DNA from: Pedobacter sp.
GTDB lineage: Bacteria; Bacteroidota; Bacteroidia; Sphingobacteriales; Sphingobacteriaceae
Direction: 5' to 3'
DNA: 64,000 nucleotides
Assembly: GCA_031119475.1 (NCBI GenBank)
Contig: JAVHXV010000002.1
Location: forward strand, 310,001-374,000
In this document: positions 1 through 7,782 of the stretch, one piece after another
Layout: each line of letters starts with the position of its first letter
Numbering within the stretch: position 1 is the first letter of the stretch
The notes under the pieces: generated by a model
What the model saw: the letters and a program-made list of their open reading frames with translations, nothing else
Told to the model about the DNA's origin: nothing
Databases searched by the model: none
Program-made: the position numbers and the translations under genes

Positions 1-216
1 ATCAAAATAATGCAGGAATGCATCTTTTTCATAACCCACATCAACAAACGCAGCATTTAGGCCAGGCATGATTTTTTTAATGCGGCCCAAATAGATATCG
101 CCTACGGCGTAATTGTTGTTGATGTGTTCTTTATGAAGCTCGACAAGAGATCTATCTTCAATTAAAGCTATGGTTACTCCCGTGGGAGTAGAATCGATTA
201 TTAATTCCTTTACCAA
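1..216 (-). CDS. rng: Ribonuclease G (Rne/Rng family), N-terminal fragment
   Basis: The minus strand reads 72 codons that run off the left edge of the window. They resemble the start of Bacteroidota ribonuclease G: a VKELIIDSTPTGVTIAL opening followed by an S1-like RNA-binding segment containing NNYAVGDIYLGRIKKIMPG and AAFVDVG. The enzyme is an endoribonuclease for rRNA maturation and mRNA decay. A TAG stop lies two codons upstream of the first residue and no ATG is available, so the start must be the TTG at 214-216. The catalytic domain lies outside the window. The family call is firm; whether it is closer to RNase E or RNase G in function cannot be judged from the fragment. Confidence 0.88.
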   Translation of the reverse strand, partial: MVKELIIDSTPTGVTIALIEDRSLVELHKEHINNNYAVGDIYLGRIKKIMPGLNAAFVDVGYEKDAFLHYFD

Positions 217-336
217 AAGCTACAGATTTTAAGGCAATTGAATGCCCTATTACACATGGACTAAAAAACATGGAATCCAAAAATAAATACCAGAATGAGC
301 TGATATTTATTTTTGGCCAATCACAATAGAAAAAAA

Positions 337-426
337 CTATTTTTTCTTGTGTCTGTTTTTTCTTAGACGTTTTTTACGTTTGTGCGTAGCCATTTTATGT
401 CTTTTTCTTTTTTTACCGCTTGGCAT
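337..426 (-). CDS. Tiny lysine/arginine-rich peptide, probable ribosomal protein
   Basis: A 29-codon minus-strand reading frame starts with ATG and ends with TAG. The product opens MPSGKKRKRHKMATHKRKK and is almost entirely Lys, Arg and His. A near-identical short ORF is conserved upstream of rng in Bacteroidota. Its composition matches an rRNA-binding extension protein, and it may correspond to the Bacteroidota-specific large-subunit protein seen in ribosome structures (bL38), but that assignment is from memory and unverified. It lies between the TPR gene and rng on the same strand. It is easily missed because of its length. Confidence 0.7.
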   Translation of the reverse strand: MPSGKKRKRHKMATHKRKKRLRKNRHKKK

Positions 427-468
427 AATTTTAAGTTTTTAATGTTTTTATTAATCTGTTAATTAACG

Positions 469-1323
469 TTATTTCAACTCGGCTACCTTTTTATCTACAA
501 AAGTTGTGATTGTAGGGTTGGCCGCTAATTTTTTTGCGTTTAAATAAGCGTTTATTGCTTCTTTTTTCTGATCCAGGTTTTCATAGGCAAAAGCCAGATG
601 TAAATAGGCATCAGGGGTTTCCTTGATTTCCTTAAGGATGTAATTGAACCTGATGATGGCCTTGTCAAACTGACCTGATTTATTGGCGAACATGCCCAGG
701 TTCATATTGGCCTTCAGGTTTTTAGGGTCTTTTTTAACCACATCCATCAGCATGGCAATGCCCTGCATCGGCGCACCCATTCCGTTTACGATACTTACAC
801 CAAGACCTGTTTTTGCATCATTGCTGGTGCTATCGATTTCTAGGGCCTTGGTAAAGGCAATATTTGCTTTTTGCAACATCACCGATTGTACCAAAGTATC
901 TTGTGTGGTATCAAAGGCACGTAGGGAGCGTTCGCCGGTCAGGAGCCAGTTTTTGAAATTGGGCTGTTTAAGGGCCACGATTTCAGTGTACATGGCACTA
1001 GGGATGGCCTGCTCTACATCGTCCCACTTCTGGGCCAATTGCTGAGCAAGATCCGTTTTCTCGGCACTACCAGCCTGTTGGTAGGAAGTTTCCAATTGGG
1101 CAATTTCCTTGGCCGAAGTTGTACTGATCAGGTTTTTGGCTGTGGTAGATACTTCTTCGAGACTTAGTGCTGGTGCTTCCGTAGCTTGTGCAGCTGAGGT
1201 GTTATGTGTCTCTTCCTCCTCTTTCTTCACCAATCCTTTCACATCGCGCGTAAACAAAAAACCGACCAGCAGAACGATGGCTGCAATCAGGAATACTTGT
1301 TTTTTACGGATGCTGTTCAACAT
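469..1323 (-). CDS. Membrane-anchored TPR-repeat protein
   Basis: This 284-residue protein has one N-terminal transmembrane segment (about residues 8-25, VFLIAAIVLLVGFLF). A low-complexity Glu/Ala/Thr linker follows, and then tetratricopeptide repeats from about residue 150 to the end (for example the repeat with NPKNLKANMNLGMFANKSGQ-like spacing and the final one with AYLHLAFAYENLDQKKEAI). TPRs mediate protein-protein contacts, and no catalytic motif is visible. It follows the HU gene by 5 bp on the same strand, so the two are probably co-transcribed. The conserved position between HU and rng is typical of the phylum, but its partner is unknown. Confidence 0.85.
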   Translation of the reverse strand: MLNSIRKKQVFLIAAIVLLVGFLFTRDVKGLVKKEEEETHNTSAAQATEAPALSLEEVSTTAKNLISTTSAKEIAQLETSYQQAGSAEKTDLAQQLAQKWDDVEQAIPSAMYTEIVALKQPNFKNWLLTGERSLRAFDTTQDTLVQSVMLQKANIAFTKALEIDSTSNDAKTGLGVSIVNGMGAPMQGIAMLMDVVKKDPKNLKANMNLGMFANKSGQFDKAIIRFNYILKEIKETPDAYLHLAFAYENLDQKKEAINAYLNAKKLAANPTITTFVDKKVAELK

Positions 1324-1328
1324 ATGGA

Positions 1329-1631
1329 TTAAGCTTCGGCCTTAACTTTTTTAGAATTGTTCTTTACCTTATCAACAAATACTTTTGCTGGCTTAAAGCT
1401 GGGAACGAAATGCTCTGGAATAATGATCGCAGTATTTTTAGAAATATTTCTCGCAGTTTTTTGAGCTCTCTTTTTTACGACGAAACTGCCAAAACCTCTA
1501 ACATATACATTTTCCCCACCGATCATGCTATTTTTGATCACCTTGAAAAATGCCTCAACAGTTTCTTGTACGTCTACTTTTTCAATTCCGGTTTTTGTTG
1601 ATATTTCTGAAATAATATCTGCCTTAGTCAT
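1329..1631 (-). CDS. HU/IHF-family DNA-binding protein
   Basis: The 100-residue product has the HU fold order: an N-terminal helix pair (MTKADIISEISTKTGIEK...VQETVEAFFKVIKNSM), then the beta-arm region containing VYVRGFGSFVVKKRAQKTAR. The loop that normally reads KNP-x-T is altered here to NISKNTAI. The Lys-rich C-terminal tail is common in Bacteroidota HU paralogues. It acts as a nucleoid-associated dimer that bends DNA. A -7 promoter element lies about 55 bp upstream. Whether it is the main HU or a specialised paralogue cannot be told from one locus. Confidence 0.93.
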   Translation of the reverse strand: MTKADIISEISTKTGIEKVDVQETVEAFFKVIKNSMIGGENVYVRGFGSFVVKKRAQKTARNISKNTAIIIPEHFVPSFKPAKVFVDKVKNNSKKVKAEA

Positions 1632-1686
1632 ATTTTTTTATTTATTAAGTTATGATGTGTTTCTATTTATAACTGATTTGGGGTTG

Positions 1687-1694
1687 CAAAAGTA
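1687..1694 (-). promoter_or_regulatory. -7 element of the HU promoter
   Basis: The minus strand reads TACTTTTG here, an exact match to the Bacteroidota -7 consensus TAnnTTTG. It would give a 5' leader of about 50 nt before the HU start at 1631. No clear TTG -33 box is visible at the usual spacing. Confidence 0.6.
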
Positions 1695-1764
1695 TTGCTT
1701 TTTAATGAGATAGGAAAATAAAAGATGATTTATTTACAATGAAAGTTATCATGTAATTGCAAGT

Positions 1765-1798
1765 TTTGGCGAAATGAGATATTTTGGTTGTATTTTTG
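1765..1798 (+). promoter_or_regulatory. Candidate mutY promoter, 5 bp before the start codon
   Basis: TTTG (1765-1768), then 22 bp, then TATTTTTG (1791-1798) fits the sigma-ABfr consensus TTTG-N(17-23)-TAnnTTTG. The mutY ATG is at 1804, so transcription would begin at or almost at the start codon and the mRNA would be leaderless. Confidence 0.5.
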
Positions 1799-1803
1799 GA
1801 AGG

Positions 1804-2850
1804 ATGAATTTTCAAAATGAGCTGATCAAGTGGTACCATCAGCATAAACGGGCCTTGCCATGGCGCGAAAGTACAGATGCCTACGTGATCTGGCTTTCCG
1901 AAATTATTTTGCAGCAGACCCGTGTAGAGCAGGGCCTGCCTTATTTTTACAGGTTTTTGGAAAGCTTTCCTACGGTCGGCGACTTTGCGGCCGCAACCGA
2001 GAACCAGGTGCTGAAACTCTGGCAAGGGCTCGGCTACTATTCTCGTGGAAGGAACATGTTGTTTACAGCAAGGGAAGTGATGGAAAAGCATGGCGGCCAA
2101 TTCCCCGTTGCCTATGCAGAACTGGTTCTGCTCAAAGGGATTGGGGCCTACACAGCGGCAGCCATCTCCTCTTTCTCCAATAACGAAGAAAAAGCAGTGC
2201 TCGATGGCAATGTTTTCCGGGTACTGGCACGCTATTTTGGCATCGACAAGCCCATTAATTCTACCGAAGGCAAAAAGATCTTTTCGCAATTGGCACAAGA
2301 CCTGATCATTGGGCAACCAGCTGCAGTATACAATCAGGCCATCATGGAATTTGGAGCCCTGCAATGTAAGCCCAAATCGCCATTGTGCGCGAGCTGCCCC
2401 TTGATTACCGGGTGTTATGCGTTTCAACACCAAAAGATCGATGTACTTCCAGCAAAGCTAAAAAAGACCAAGGTAAGGCAGAGGTGGTTCAATTACTTTG
2501 TGGCTAAAGACGAAGACCAGCTGTTGGTCAAACAGCGCGTTGCAGGCGACATCTGGCAGCAGCTATATGACTTTCCGCTAGTAGAGACCGGTGCACCTCC
2601 ACAAATCAATGATCCAGAATTTATCGCTTCTATCCAAAAAATGTTCGGTAGCCAGGCAAAAATTCAGTCCATCGCTCAAAAAAAACACCTGTTGACACAC
2701 CAAATTATATATGTCCATTTTTTTGCTTTAGAGAATTATATGATTAACTTTAAGTTGTATCCCGCTTTAAAATCGGTTTCTTTGGCCGAATTTCATCAAT
2801 TGCCACATCCTAAGGTCATTGAAGAATTTACGGCGCGGTACCTAACTTAA
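1804..2850 (+). CDS. mutY: A/G-specific adenine DNA glycosylase MutY
   Basis: MutY removes adenine mispaired with 8-oxoguanine in base-excision repair. The 348-residue product shows the catalytic Glu33 in LSEIILQQTRVEQ, the helix-hairpin-helix LLKGIGAYTAAAI, the catalytic Asp134 in VLDGNVFRVLARYFG, and an iron-sulfur cluster loop with Cys188, Cys195, Cys198 and Cys204. A C-terminal NUDIX-like domain (KQRVAGDIWQQLYDFPLVE) recognises 8-oxoG. A longer frame opens 30 bp upstream, but its extra residues overlap the promoter and are not family-like, so ATG 1804 is preferred. ssb follows after 17 bp and is probably in the same operon. Confidence 0.95.
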   Translation: MNFQNELIKWYHQHKRALPWRESTDAYVIWLSEIILQQTRVEQGLPYFYRFLESFPTVGDFAAATENQVLKLWQGLGYYSRGRNMLFTAREVMEKHGGQFPVAYAELVLLKGIGAYTAAAISSFSNNEEKAVLDGNVFRVLARYFGIDKPINSTEGKKIFSQLAQDLIIGQPAAVYNQAIMEFGALQCKPKSPLCASCPLITGCYAFQHQKIDVLPAKLKKTKVRQRWFNYFVAKDEDQLLVKQRVAGDIWQQLYDFPLVETGAPPQINDPEFIASIQKMFGSQAKIQSIAQKKHLLTHQIIYVHFFALENYMINFKLYPALKSVSLAEFHQLPHPKVIEEFTARYLT

Positions 2851-2867
2851 CCAAAATAAAACTAGAT

Positions 2868-3290
2868 ATGTCCGGCATTAACAAAGTGATCTTGGTGGGG
2901 CATTTGGGCAAAGACCCAGAAGTTCGACATTTAGACGGAGGCGTAACCGTAGCCAGCTTCCCCTTGGCAACCTCAGAAACTTACAACAAAGATGGCAAAC
3001 GTGTAGAGCAGACCGAATGGCATAACATTGTGCTGTGGAGAGGATTGGCAGAAGTGGCCTCCAAGTACCTGCAAAAAGGCAAACTAGTGTATATAGAAGG
3101 CAAATTGCGCACCCGATCTTTCGAAGACAAAGAGAAAGTCAAAAAATATGTAACCGAGGTTGTGGCCGAAAATTTTACGATGTTGGGCAGAAAAAGTGAT
3201 TTTGAACAGGCACCGGTCACTAATGAACCTTCCAAAAATGAAGATGATTTTGTAAGCCCAGTTGATGAAACGGGCGATCTACCTTTTTAA
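2868..3290 (+). CDS. ssb: Single-stranded DNA-binding protein
   Basis: The 140-residue protein has an N-terminal OB fold (NKVILVGHLGKDPEVRHLD, FPLATSE, TEWHNIVLWRGLAEVASKYLQKGKLVYIEGKLRTRSF), a short disordered linker and an acidic C-terminal tip ending in DLPF that recruits repair and replication partners. It forms tetramers on ssDNA. Genes for the replicative SSB and paralogues look alike; its place directly behind mutY suggests co-expression with repair. Confidence 0.95.
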   Translation: MSGINKVILVGHLGKDPEVRHLDGGVTVASFPLATSETYNKDGKRVEQTEWHNIVLWRGLAEVASKYLQKGKLVYIEGKLRTRSFEDKEKVKKYVTEVVAENFTMLGRKSDFEQAPVTNEPSKNEDDFVSPVDETGDLPF

Positions 3291-3292
3291 GA

Positions 3293-3335
3293 CTGTTTAA
3301 TTGGTTAATTGTTTAACTGTTTAATTGGTTAACTG
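3293..3335. repeat. Degenerate TTAACTGTTTAATTGG repeat
   Basis: AT-rich imperfect repeats of TTAATTGG / TTAACTG directly follow the ssb stop. The same words recur at 30091-30446 and around 55685. Confidence 0.6.
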
Positions 3336-3362
3336 GTAATCGTTTTGACTGTGCCGTAACCT

Positions 3363-3391
3363 AAAAGCATCCTATCATGGGATGTGCTTTT
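3363..3391 (+). terminator. Hairpin terminator after ssb
   Basis: AAAAGCATCC is followed by a TATCAT loop and GGGATGTGCTTTT, giving an imperfect stem with a 2-nt bulge and a short T run. It sits 70 bp after ssb, between convergent genes. Confidence 0.5.
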
Positions 3392-3424
3392 GATTGAAGC
3401 CAATTGCATTGTTGAACGGCCTCA

Positions 3425-3466
3425 CACAACCAATCAACCAAACAACCAAACAACCAAACAACCAAC
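3425..3466. repeat. CAAACAAC tandem repeat (8 bp)
   Basis: Degenerate copies of CAAACAAC fill the gap before the glmS stop codon. Related CCAACCAAACAA strings occur at 8735-8865. Confidence 0.65.
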
Positions 3467-3469
3467 CAT

Positions 3470-5308
3470 CTACTCTACCGTAACCGATTTGGCCAGATTT
3501 CTAGGCTGGTCTACGTTACATCCGCGCAAAACGGCAATGTGGTAAGACAGCAGCTGCAAAGGGATCGTTGCCAGCAAAGGCAGGAATGCTTCGCTTGAAT
3601 CTGGGATTTCGATACAATAATCGGCCATTTTGCTCACCTCATAGTCACCTGCAGTTACGATAGCGATGACTATCCCTTTTCTGGCCTTTACTTCCTGTAT
3701 GTTGCTGATTACCTTTTCGTATGAGGAATTTTTTGTCGCAATCACCACAACTGGCATTTCCTCATCGATCAATGCAATCGGCCCATGTTTCATTTCAGCG
3801 GCAGGGTACCCTTCGGCATGGATATAGGAAATTTCCTTCAGCTTCAAAGCGCCTTCTAATGCTACCGGAAATCCACTTCCTCTGCCAAGGAAAAGGCAAT
3901 TTCTCGAATCCTTAAATTTCTCTGAAATCGATCTGACCAAGTCGTTGGACTGTAGTGCAAGGGTAATTTTTTCAGGAATACAATCCAGTTCGGTCAGGAG
4001 CTCTACCAATTTGGAGTTGGTTACCGTACCTTTTTGTTGGGCCATGTAAAATGCCATCAGCGTGAGCACGGTTACCTGCGCAGTAAAGGCCTTGGTAGAA
4101 GCCACACCAATTTCCGGTCCGGCATGTGTATATACACCAGCATGGGTAATCCTCGGGATCGAAGCGCCCACCACGTTGCAGACACCAAAAATGGTCGCCC
4201 CTTTTTCCTTGGCCATTTCGATTGCGGCCATGGTATCTGCGGTTTCGCCAGATTGGGAAATGGCAATCACCACATCTTTCTCGGTTATGATCGGGTTTCT
4301 GTAGCGAAATTCTGAGGCATATTCTACCTCGACCGGGATCCGGGCATATTCTTCAATCAGGTATTCGCCTACTAGTCCGGCATGCCACGACGTGCCACAG
4401 GCAACGATGATGATCCGATCAATATTCTTAAGCTTATCGGCAAACTCCTTGATGCCGCCCAATTGGACCTTTCCTTCTTCAGGATAGATGCGTCCCCGCA
4501 TGCAATCCCTAATGGAACGCGGCTGCTCGTATATTTCCTTGAGCATGAAATGGTCATAGCCCCCTTTTTCGAGCATTTCCAATTGCAGCTCCAGTTCCTG
4601 GATATAGGGAGTCTGTTCAACATTGTCCAACCGCTTGATGGATAATTCATCACGCTTCAGAAAGGCAATTTCGTTATCGTTTAGATAGATTACATTTTTG
4701 GTGTATTCAATAATGGGTGTAGCATCTGAAGCAATAAAATATTCCCCTTGGCCCACGCCAATTACCATCGGACTTCCCTTTCTGGCGGCGATAAGCTGAT
4801 CGGGATGGTCTTGGTCCATGATGACGATGGCATAAGCCCCACTAACTTCATTCAGCGCCAGTCTTACGGCCTCAAGCAGGTCTGTAGCATCATTTTTATA
4901 GATTTCTTCAATCAGGTGGATCAAAACCTCTGTATCGGTATCACTGTTAAATTGATGGCCCCTGCGAAGGAGTTCTTCCTTCAGCGTAGCATAATTTTCA
5001 ATGATACCATTGTGGATGATGCTCAGGCGCCCGTTATTTGAGGTGTGTGGATGAGAGTTGCGGTCAGATGGCGCACCATGCGTTGCCCAGCGCGTATGGC
5101 CCATACCGATTGTGCCGTTAAGGTTTTTGCCCCCCGCGAAGTCTTCCAGTTCTTTTACCTTGCCGGCTTTTTTATAGATGTTGAGCTGGTCTTCGTCAAT
5201 CAGGGCAATGCCCGCGCTGTCATAGCCACGATATTCCAACCTTTTCAGTCCTTTGATCACGATGGGCCAAGCCTCCCTAAAGCCGATATAACCTACAATT
5301 CCACACAT
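3470..5308 (-). CDS. glmS: Glutamine-fructose-6-phosphate aminotransferase (isomerising)
   Basis: GlmS makes glucosamine-6-phosphate from fructose-6-phosphate and glutamine, the first step to UDP-GlcNAc for peptidoglycan and LPS. The 612-residue length is standard. The N-terminal Ntn-amidotransferase begins with the nucleophile Cys2 (MCGIVGYIG) and has the GHTRWATHG and NGIIENY motifs. Two SIS sugar-isomerase domains follow (ISQSGETADTMAAIE; GRGSGFPVALEGALKLKE), and it ends in the conserved LAKSVTVE. It lies downstream of the DUF4270 gene on the same strand, separated by a hairpin that ends only about 12 bp before its start codon. Confidence 0.97.
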   Translation of the reverse strand: MCGIVGYIGFREAWPIVIKGLKRLEYRGYDSAGIALIDEDQLNIYKKAGKVKELEDFAGGKNLNGTIGMGHTRWATHGAPSDRNSHPHTSNNGRLSIIHNGIIENYATLKEELLRRGHQFNSDTDTEVLIHLIEEIYKNDATDLLEAVRLALNEVSGAYAIVIMDQDHPDQLIAARKGSPMVIGVGQGEYFIASDATPIIEYTKNVIYLNDNEIAFLKRDELSIKRLDNVEQTPYIQELELQLEMLEKGGYDHFMLKEIYEQPRSIRDCMRGRIYPEEGKVQLGGIKEFADKLKNIDRIIIVACGTSWHAGLVGEYLIEEYARIPVEVEYASEFRYRNPIITEKDVVIAISQSGETADTMAAIEMAKEKGATIFGVCNVVGASIPRITHAGVYTHAGPEIGVASTKAFTAQVTVLTLMAFYMAQQKGTVTNSKLVELLTELDCIPEKITLALQSNDLVRSISEKFKDSRNCLFLGRGSGFPVALEGALKLKEISYIHAEGYPAAEMKHGPIALIDEEMPVVVIATKNSSYEKVISNIQEVKARKGIVIAIVTAGDYEVSKMADYCIEIPDSSEAFLPLLATIPLQLLSYHIAVLRGCNVDQPRNLAKSVTVE

Positions 5309-5320
5309 AGTTATTAAATA

Positions 5321-5357
5321 AAAATCCTCCGAAAATAAAGAATTTGCGGAGGATTTT
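5321..5357 (-). terminator. Hairpin between DUF4270 gene and glmS
   Basis: An 11-bp perfect stem (AAAATCCTCCG / CGGAGGATTTT) with a 15-nt loop is followed on the minus strand by a T-rich run. It terminates the DUF4270 transcript or, because glmS starts about 12 bp later, could attenuate glmS. Confidence 0.7.
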
Positions 5358-5378
5358 AATAAGATATAGACAAGTTAT

Positions 5379-6788
5379 TTAATTTATTTTGGTGTAGTAG
5401 ATGTTCAGCTTCATCACGTTATCGCCAGCAGCAGGATTCTTTTTAAAACTGCCGATAACCGACCTCGCGCCAGTGGCGATAGAAGGATAGGTCTCAAATT
5501 CTGTCTTTGGGATTGGAGCAAGGAAAGTTCCATAATCGATGGTCTTTTTATCGAGCAGGTCCTGGATATAGCTGGTCACCACAAAAACATACTGGCGGGT
5601 GATGGCATTATAATATCCCCCAAAAACTTCGCCCAGCGCGCGTGGATCGCCTGATGAGTCTTGCGAATAATTGTCGTTGTCTGGCACATTCTGTCTGCGT
5701 TCGGCTATATCGTAGCGATATAGGGAAAGACGTGGTGATGGTCCGTAAGGGATGGGGTCTGATCCTGCACTTACATCAATAACCAATTCAGCTTTATTGA
5801 CCACTACTTTTCCGACATTTTCTGTAAACTTAGCCAAGTATGGGAAACTGATTTTGTTTCTCACGCCGCCCAAAGGCTGCAGATAGGTAACCGGATATTG
5901 CGTGGTCGGATTGCTCAATTGTGTGGCTACAGGTGTGCCGGTGTAATCGTGTGCAATTGTGGCGGCAACGATGCTGGCCACGGGGAAACTTACGTTTACA
6001 GTATCGGTGGCCGATGTTGTGGTAGAATTGGTTTTCTTGTAATAGAGGGCCAGTTCAGACTTTGCATCGGTAAACTCAAAGAATGCCAAGCCGCCATTAC
6101 CCGTCGAAGCCGATTTATTGATGCTGATCTTGAAACCGCCAAGGTGCCTTCCGAAACTTCCATTGGTCTTCAGTGCGGTTGCGCCGGCATTGATGATCTT
6201 ATTCTGTACAAAGGCAGGATCCAATTTGATCCTGAGCTGTGGCGTGGCCGTTCTCATGGTATCGGCTTTTCCCGCAACAATGTCGGTCACTTTAAAAGGT
6301 GTGGTCGGATAGAGCCTTCCGGTCTTCGTTCCCAAGATTGGTGTAAAAGTAGGGTAGTTCTTGGTGGCCGGAAAAGTAGTTTCCCTAGAAAGGTTTACTG
6401 CAAGCTCGTTCACCTGTATGCTATAGGTTGCGGTGCTGTCGCCATAAAATTCTCCACCATAATTCAGGACCAGGATGGCCGAGTCAAGCACGGGCGTAGT
6501 TCCGAAATCGTAGGCATCATAGGGCAGGTTAACCGATAGCGAAATGCTTGATTCTGTAGAACCAAAAACAACATCTTTTAGGTAGCCCAAAGGATAGCGT
6601 GCCGCACCGACCGTGGTAGGTACATCTTCTGCAACTGTGCGCGAAGAAATGGTTACCGTATCGATCAGGGTGCCCTTAATGGCAATGGATGGGTCGACTT
6701 CCAATCCGATGGTGGCTGTATTTTCGCATGAAGCGAAAAGAAAAAGACTTATCAACAGCGTTAATAAGTCTAGTTTTATAAATTTCAT
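5379..6788 (-). CDS. DUF4270 family lipoprotein
   Basis: The 469-residue protein has a signal peptide with lipobox (LISLFLFASC, Cys21). The mature part is beta-rich with low Cys content (VDPSIAIKGTLIDTVTISSRTV and repeated Tyr/Thr strands). The pattern matches DUF4270, a Bacteroidota outer-membrane-associated family of unknown function. It lies between the GT5 gene and glmS on the same strand, 19 bp after the GT5 stop, so GT5 and this gene may form one transcript. I know of no enzymatic motif in it. Confidence 0.85.
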   Translation of the reverse strand: MKFIKLDLLTLLISLFLFASCENTATIGLEVDPSIAIKGTLIDTVTISSRTVAEDVPTTVGAARYPLGYLKDVVFGSTESSISLSVNLPYDAYDFGTTPVLDSAILVLNYGGEFYGDSTATYSIQVNELAVNLSRETTFPATKNYPTFTPILGTKTGRLYPTTPFKVTDIVAGKADTMRTATPQLRIKLDPAFVQNKIINAGATALKTNGSFGRHLGGFKISINKSASTGNGGLAFFEFTDAKSELALYYKKTNSTTTSATDTVNVSFPVASIVAATIAHDYTGTPVATQLSNPTTQYPVTYLQPLGGVRNKISFPYLAKFTENVGKVVVNKAELVIDVSAGSDPIPYGPSPRLSLYRYDIAERRQNVPDNDNYSQDSSGDPRALGEVFGGYYNAITRQYVFVVTSYIQDLLDKKTIDYGTFLAPIPKTEFETYPSIATGARSVIGSFKKNPAAGDNVMKLNIYYTKIN

Positions 6789-6807
6789 ATGTGTATAATG
6801 CTGTCTT

Positions 6808-7632
6808 TTAGGCTACTGAAATCAATTCCTCATCTGAGATCTCGACATAAAAATTGAAGAAGTTCTCGTAATTTTCGGTTAAATTAAAGGCTAAAGTTGG
6901 CTTATTAGAATCTTTAACAAATTTTAACACATCATTGTCCAGCTTTTCATCGGCCAAAACAACCGCATCAGCATGGGTAATGGCACCGATGTGCAGGCTA
7001 TTGTTGTCTGCATTGATAAATGCTTTGGTATCCTCTTCGGTCATGTTGCTCATGACCGCTTTTTTGTGCAGGTCGGCATTTAGATTTTCGGTAAAGCAGT
7101 TTTCGTATACCGAATACACCACCTTTGAATTTTTGAAGGTAGGGTCGTTCTTGTAGGTCGTTTTGATGTAGGCAGGAACCAGTGAAGTCATCCAGCCATG
7201 GCAATGCACGATATCTGGAGCCCAGCCTAATTTTTTGACAGTTTCGAGGGCGCCTTTGCAGAAGAAGATGGTACGCTCATCGTTATCGGCGTAGAACTTA
7301 TTTTCCTTATCCCTGAAAACATATTTTCTTTGGAAATAATCTTCGTTGTCTAAGAAATAGACCTGCATGCGTGCAGCAGGGATGGAAGCCACTTTAATAA
7401 TAAGTGGATTGTCGTTATCGTCGATGATGATGTTCATTCCCGATAGGCGGATCACTTCGTGCAGCCTATTTCTTCTCTCATTGATATTCCCAAATCTTGG
7501 CATCAAGATGCGGATCTCAAATCCTTTTTCTTGCATGGCCTGTGGAAGTTGACGGGTAATTTCTGAAATTTTGGTGAGTTCGAGGAAAGGCGACATCTCG
7601 TGTGTAACAATCAGTAGCTTCGTTTTTGCCAT
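6808..7632 (-). CDS. Short GT5-type 'glycogen/starch synthase' protein
   Basis: The product (274 residues from the second in-frame ATG, 276 from the first) matches the N-terminal Rossmann half of glycogen synthase: KLLIVTHEMSPFLELTKISEITRQLPQAM corresponds to the E-x-x-P-F-x-K-x-G region, and DIVHCHGWMTSLVPAYIKT to the H-x-H-x-W motif. A normal GlgA is about 470 residues with a second Rossmann domain that binds ADP-glucose; that half is absent and the frame ends in a normal stop. The usual KxGGL motif reads LELTKIS, so catalysis is doubtful. This short form beside panC is typical of Bacteroidota. It diverges from panC and has a good promoter. Confidence 0.8.
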   Translation of the reverse strand: MAKTKLLIVTHEMSPFLELTKISEITRQLPQAMQEKGFEIRILMPRFGNINERRNRLHEVIRLSGMNIIIDDNDNPLIIKVASIPAARMQVYFLDNEDYFQRKYVFRDKENKFYADNDERTIFFCKGALETVKKLGWAPDIVHCHGWMTSLVPAYIKTTYKNDPTFKNSKVVYSVYENCFTENLNADLHKKAVMSNMTEEDTKAFINADNNSLHIGAITHADAVVLADEKLDNDVLKFVKDSNKPTLAFNLTENYENFFNFYVEISDEELISVA

Positions 7633-7679
7633 CTCCATATTATATATTAAATTATGTTAATTTAAAGATTATCAAGGTG

Positions 7680-7710
7680 CAAAGGTACTAATAATATTAA
7701 TATTTATCAA
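7680..7710 (-). promoter_or_regulatory. Promoter of the GT5 gene
   Basis: Read on the minus strand: TTG (7710-7708), 20 bp, then TACCTTTG (7687-7680). This matches the Bacteroidota -33/-7 consensus and gives a leader of roughly 35-40 nt. Confidence 0.7.
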
Positions 7711-7782
7711 TATCTTATGCAAGAGGCTTTGGAAGTTTTAGAGAAATGTTCAACTTTGGCGCAATAAAACCAACCCGGTAAT

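Noticed and set aside
1702..2433. 243-codon minus-strand ORF
   Set aside because: Antisense to mutY, which has all its catalytic motifs in the sense frame.
5898..6539. 213-codon plus-strand ORF
   Set aside because: Antisense to the DUF4270 lipoprotein gene; Gly/Cys/Arg-rich composition typical of a shadow.
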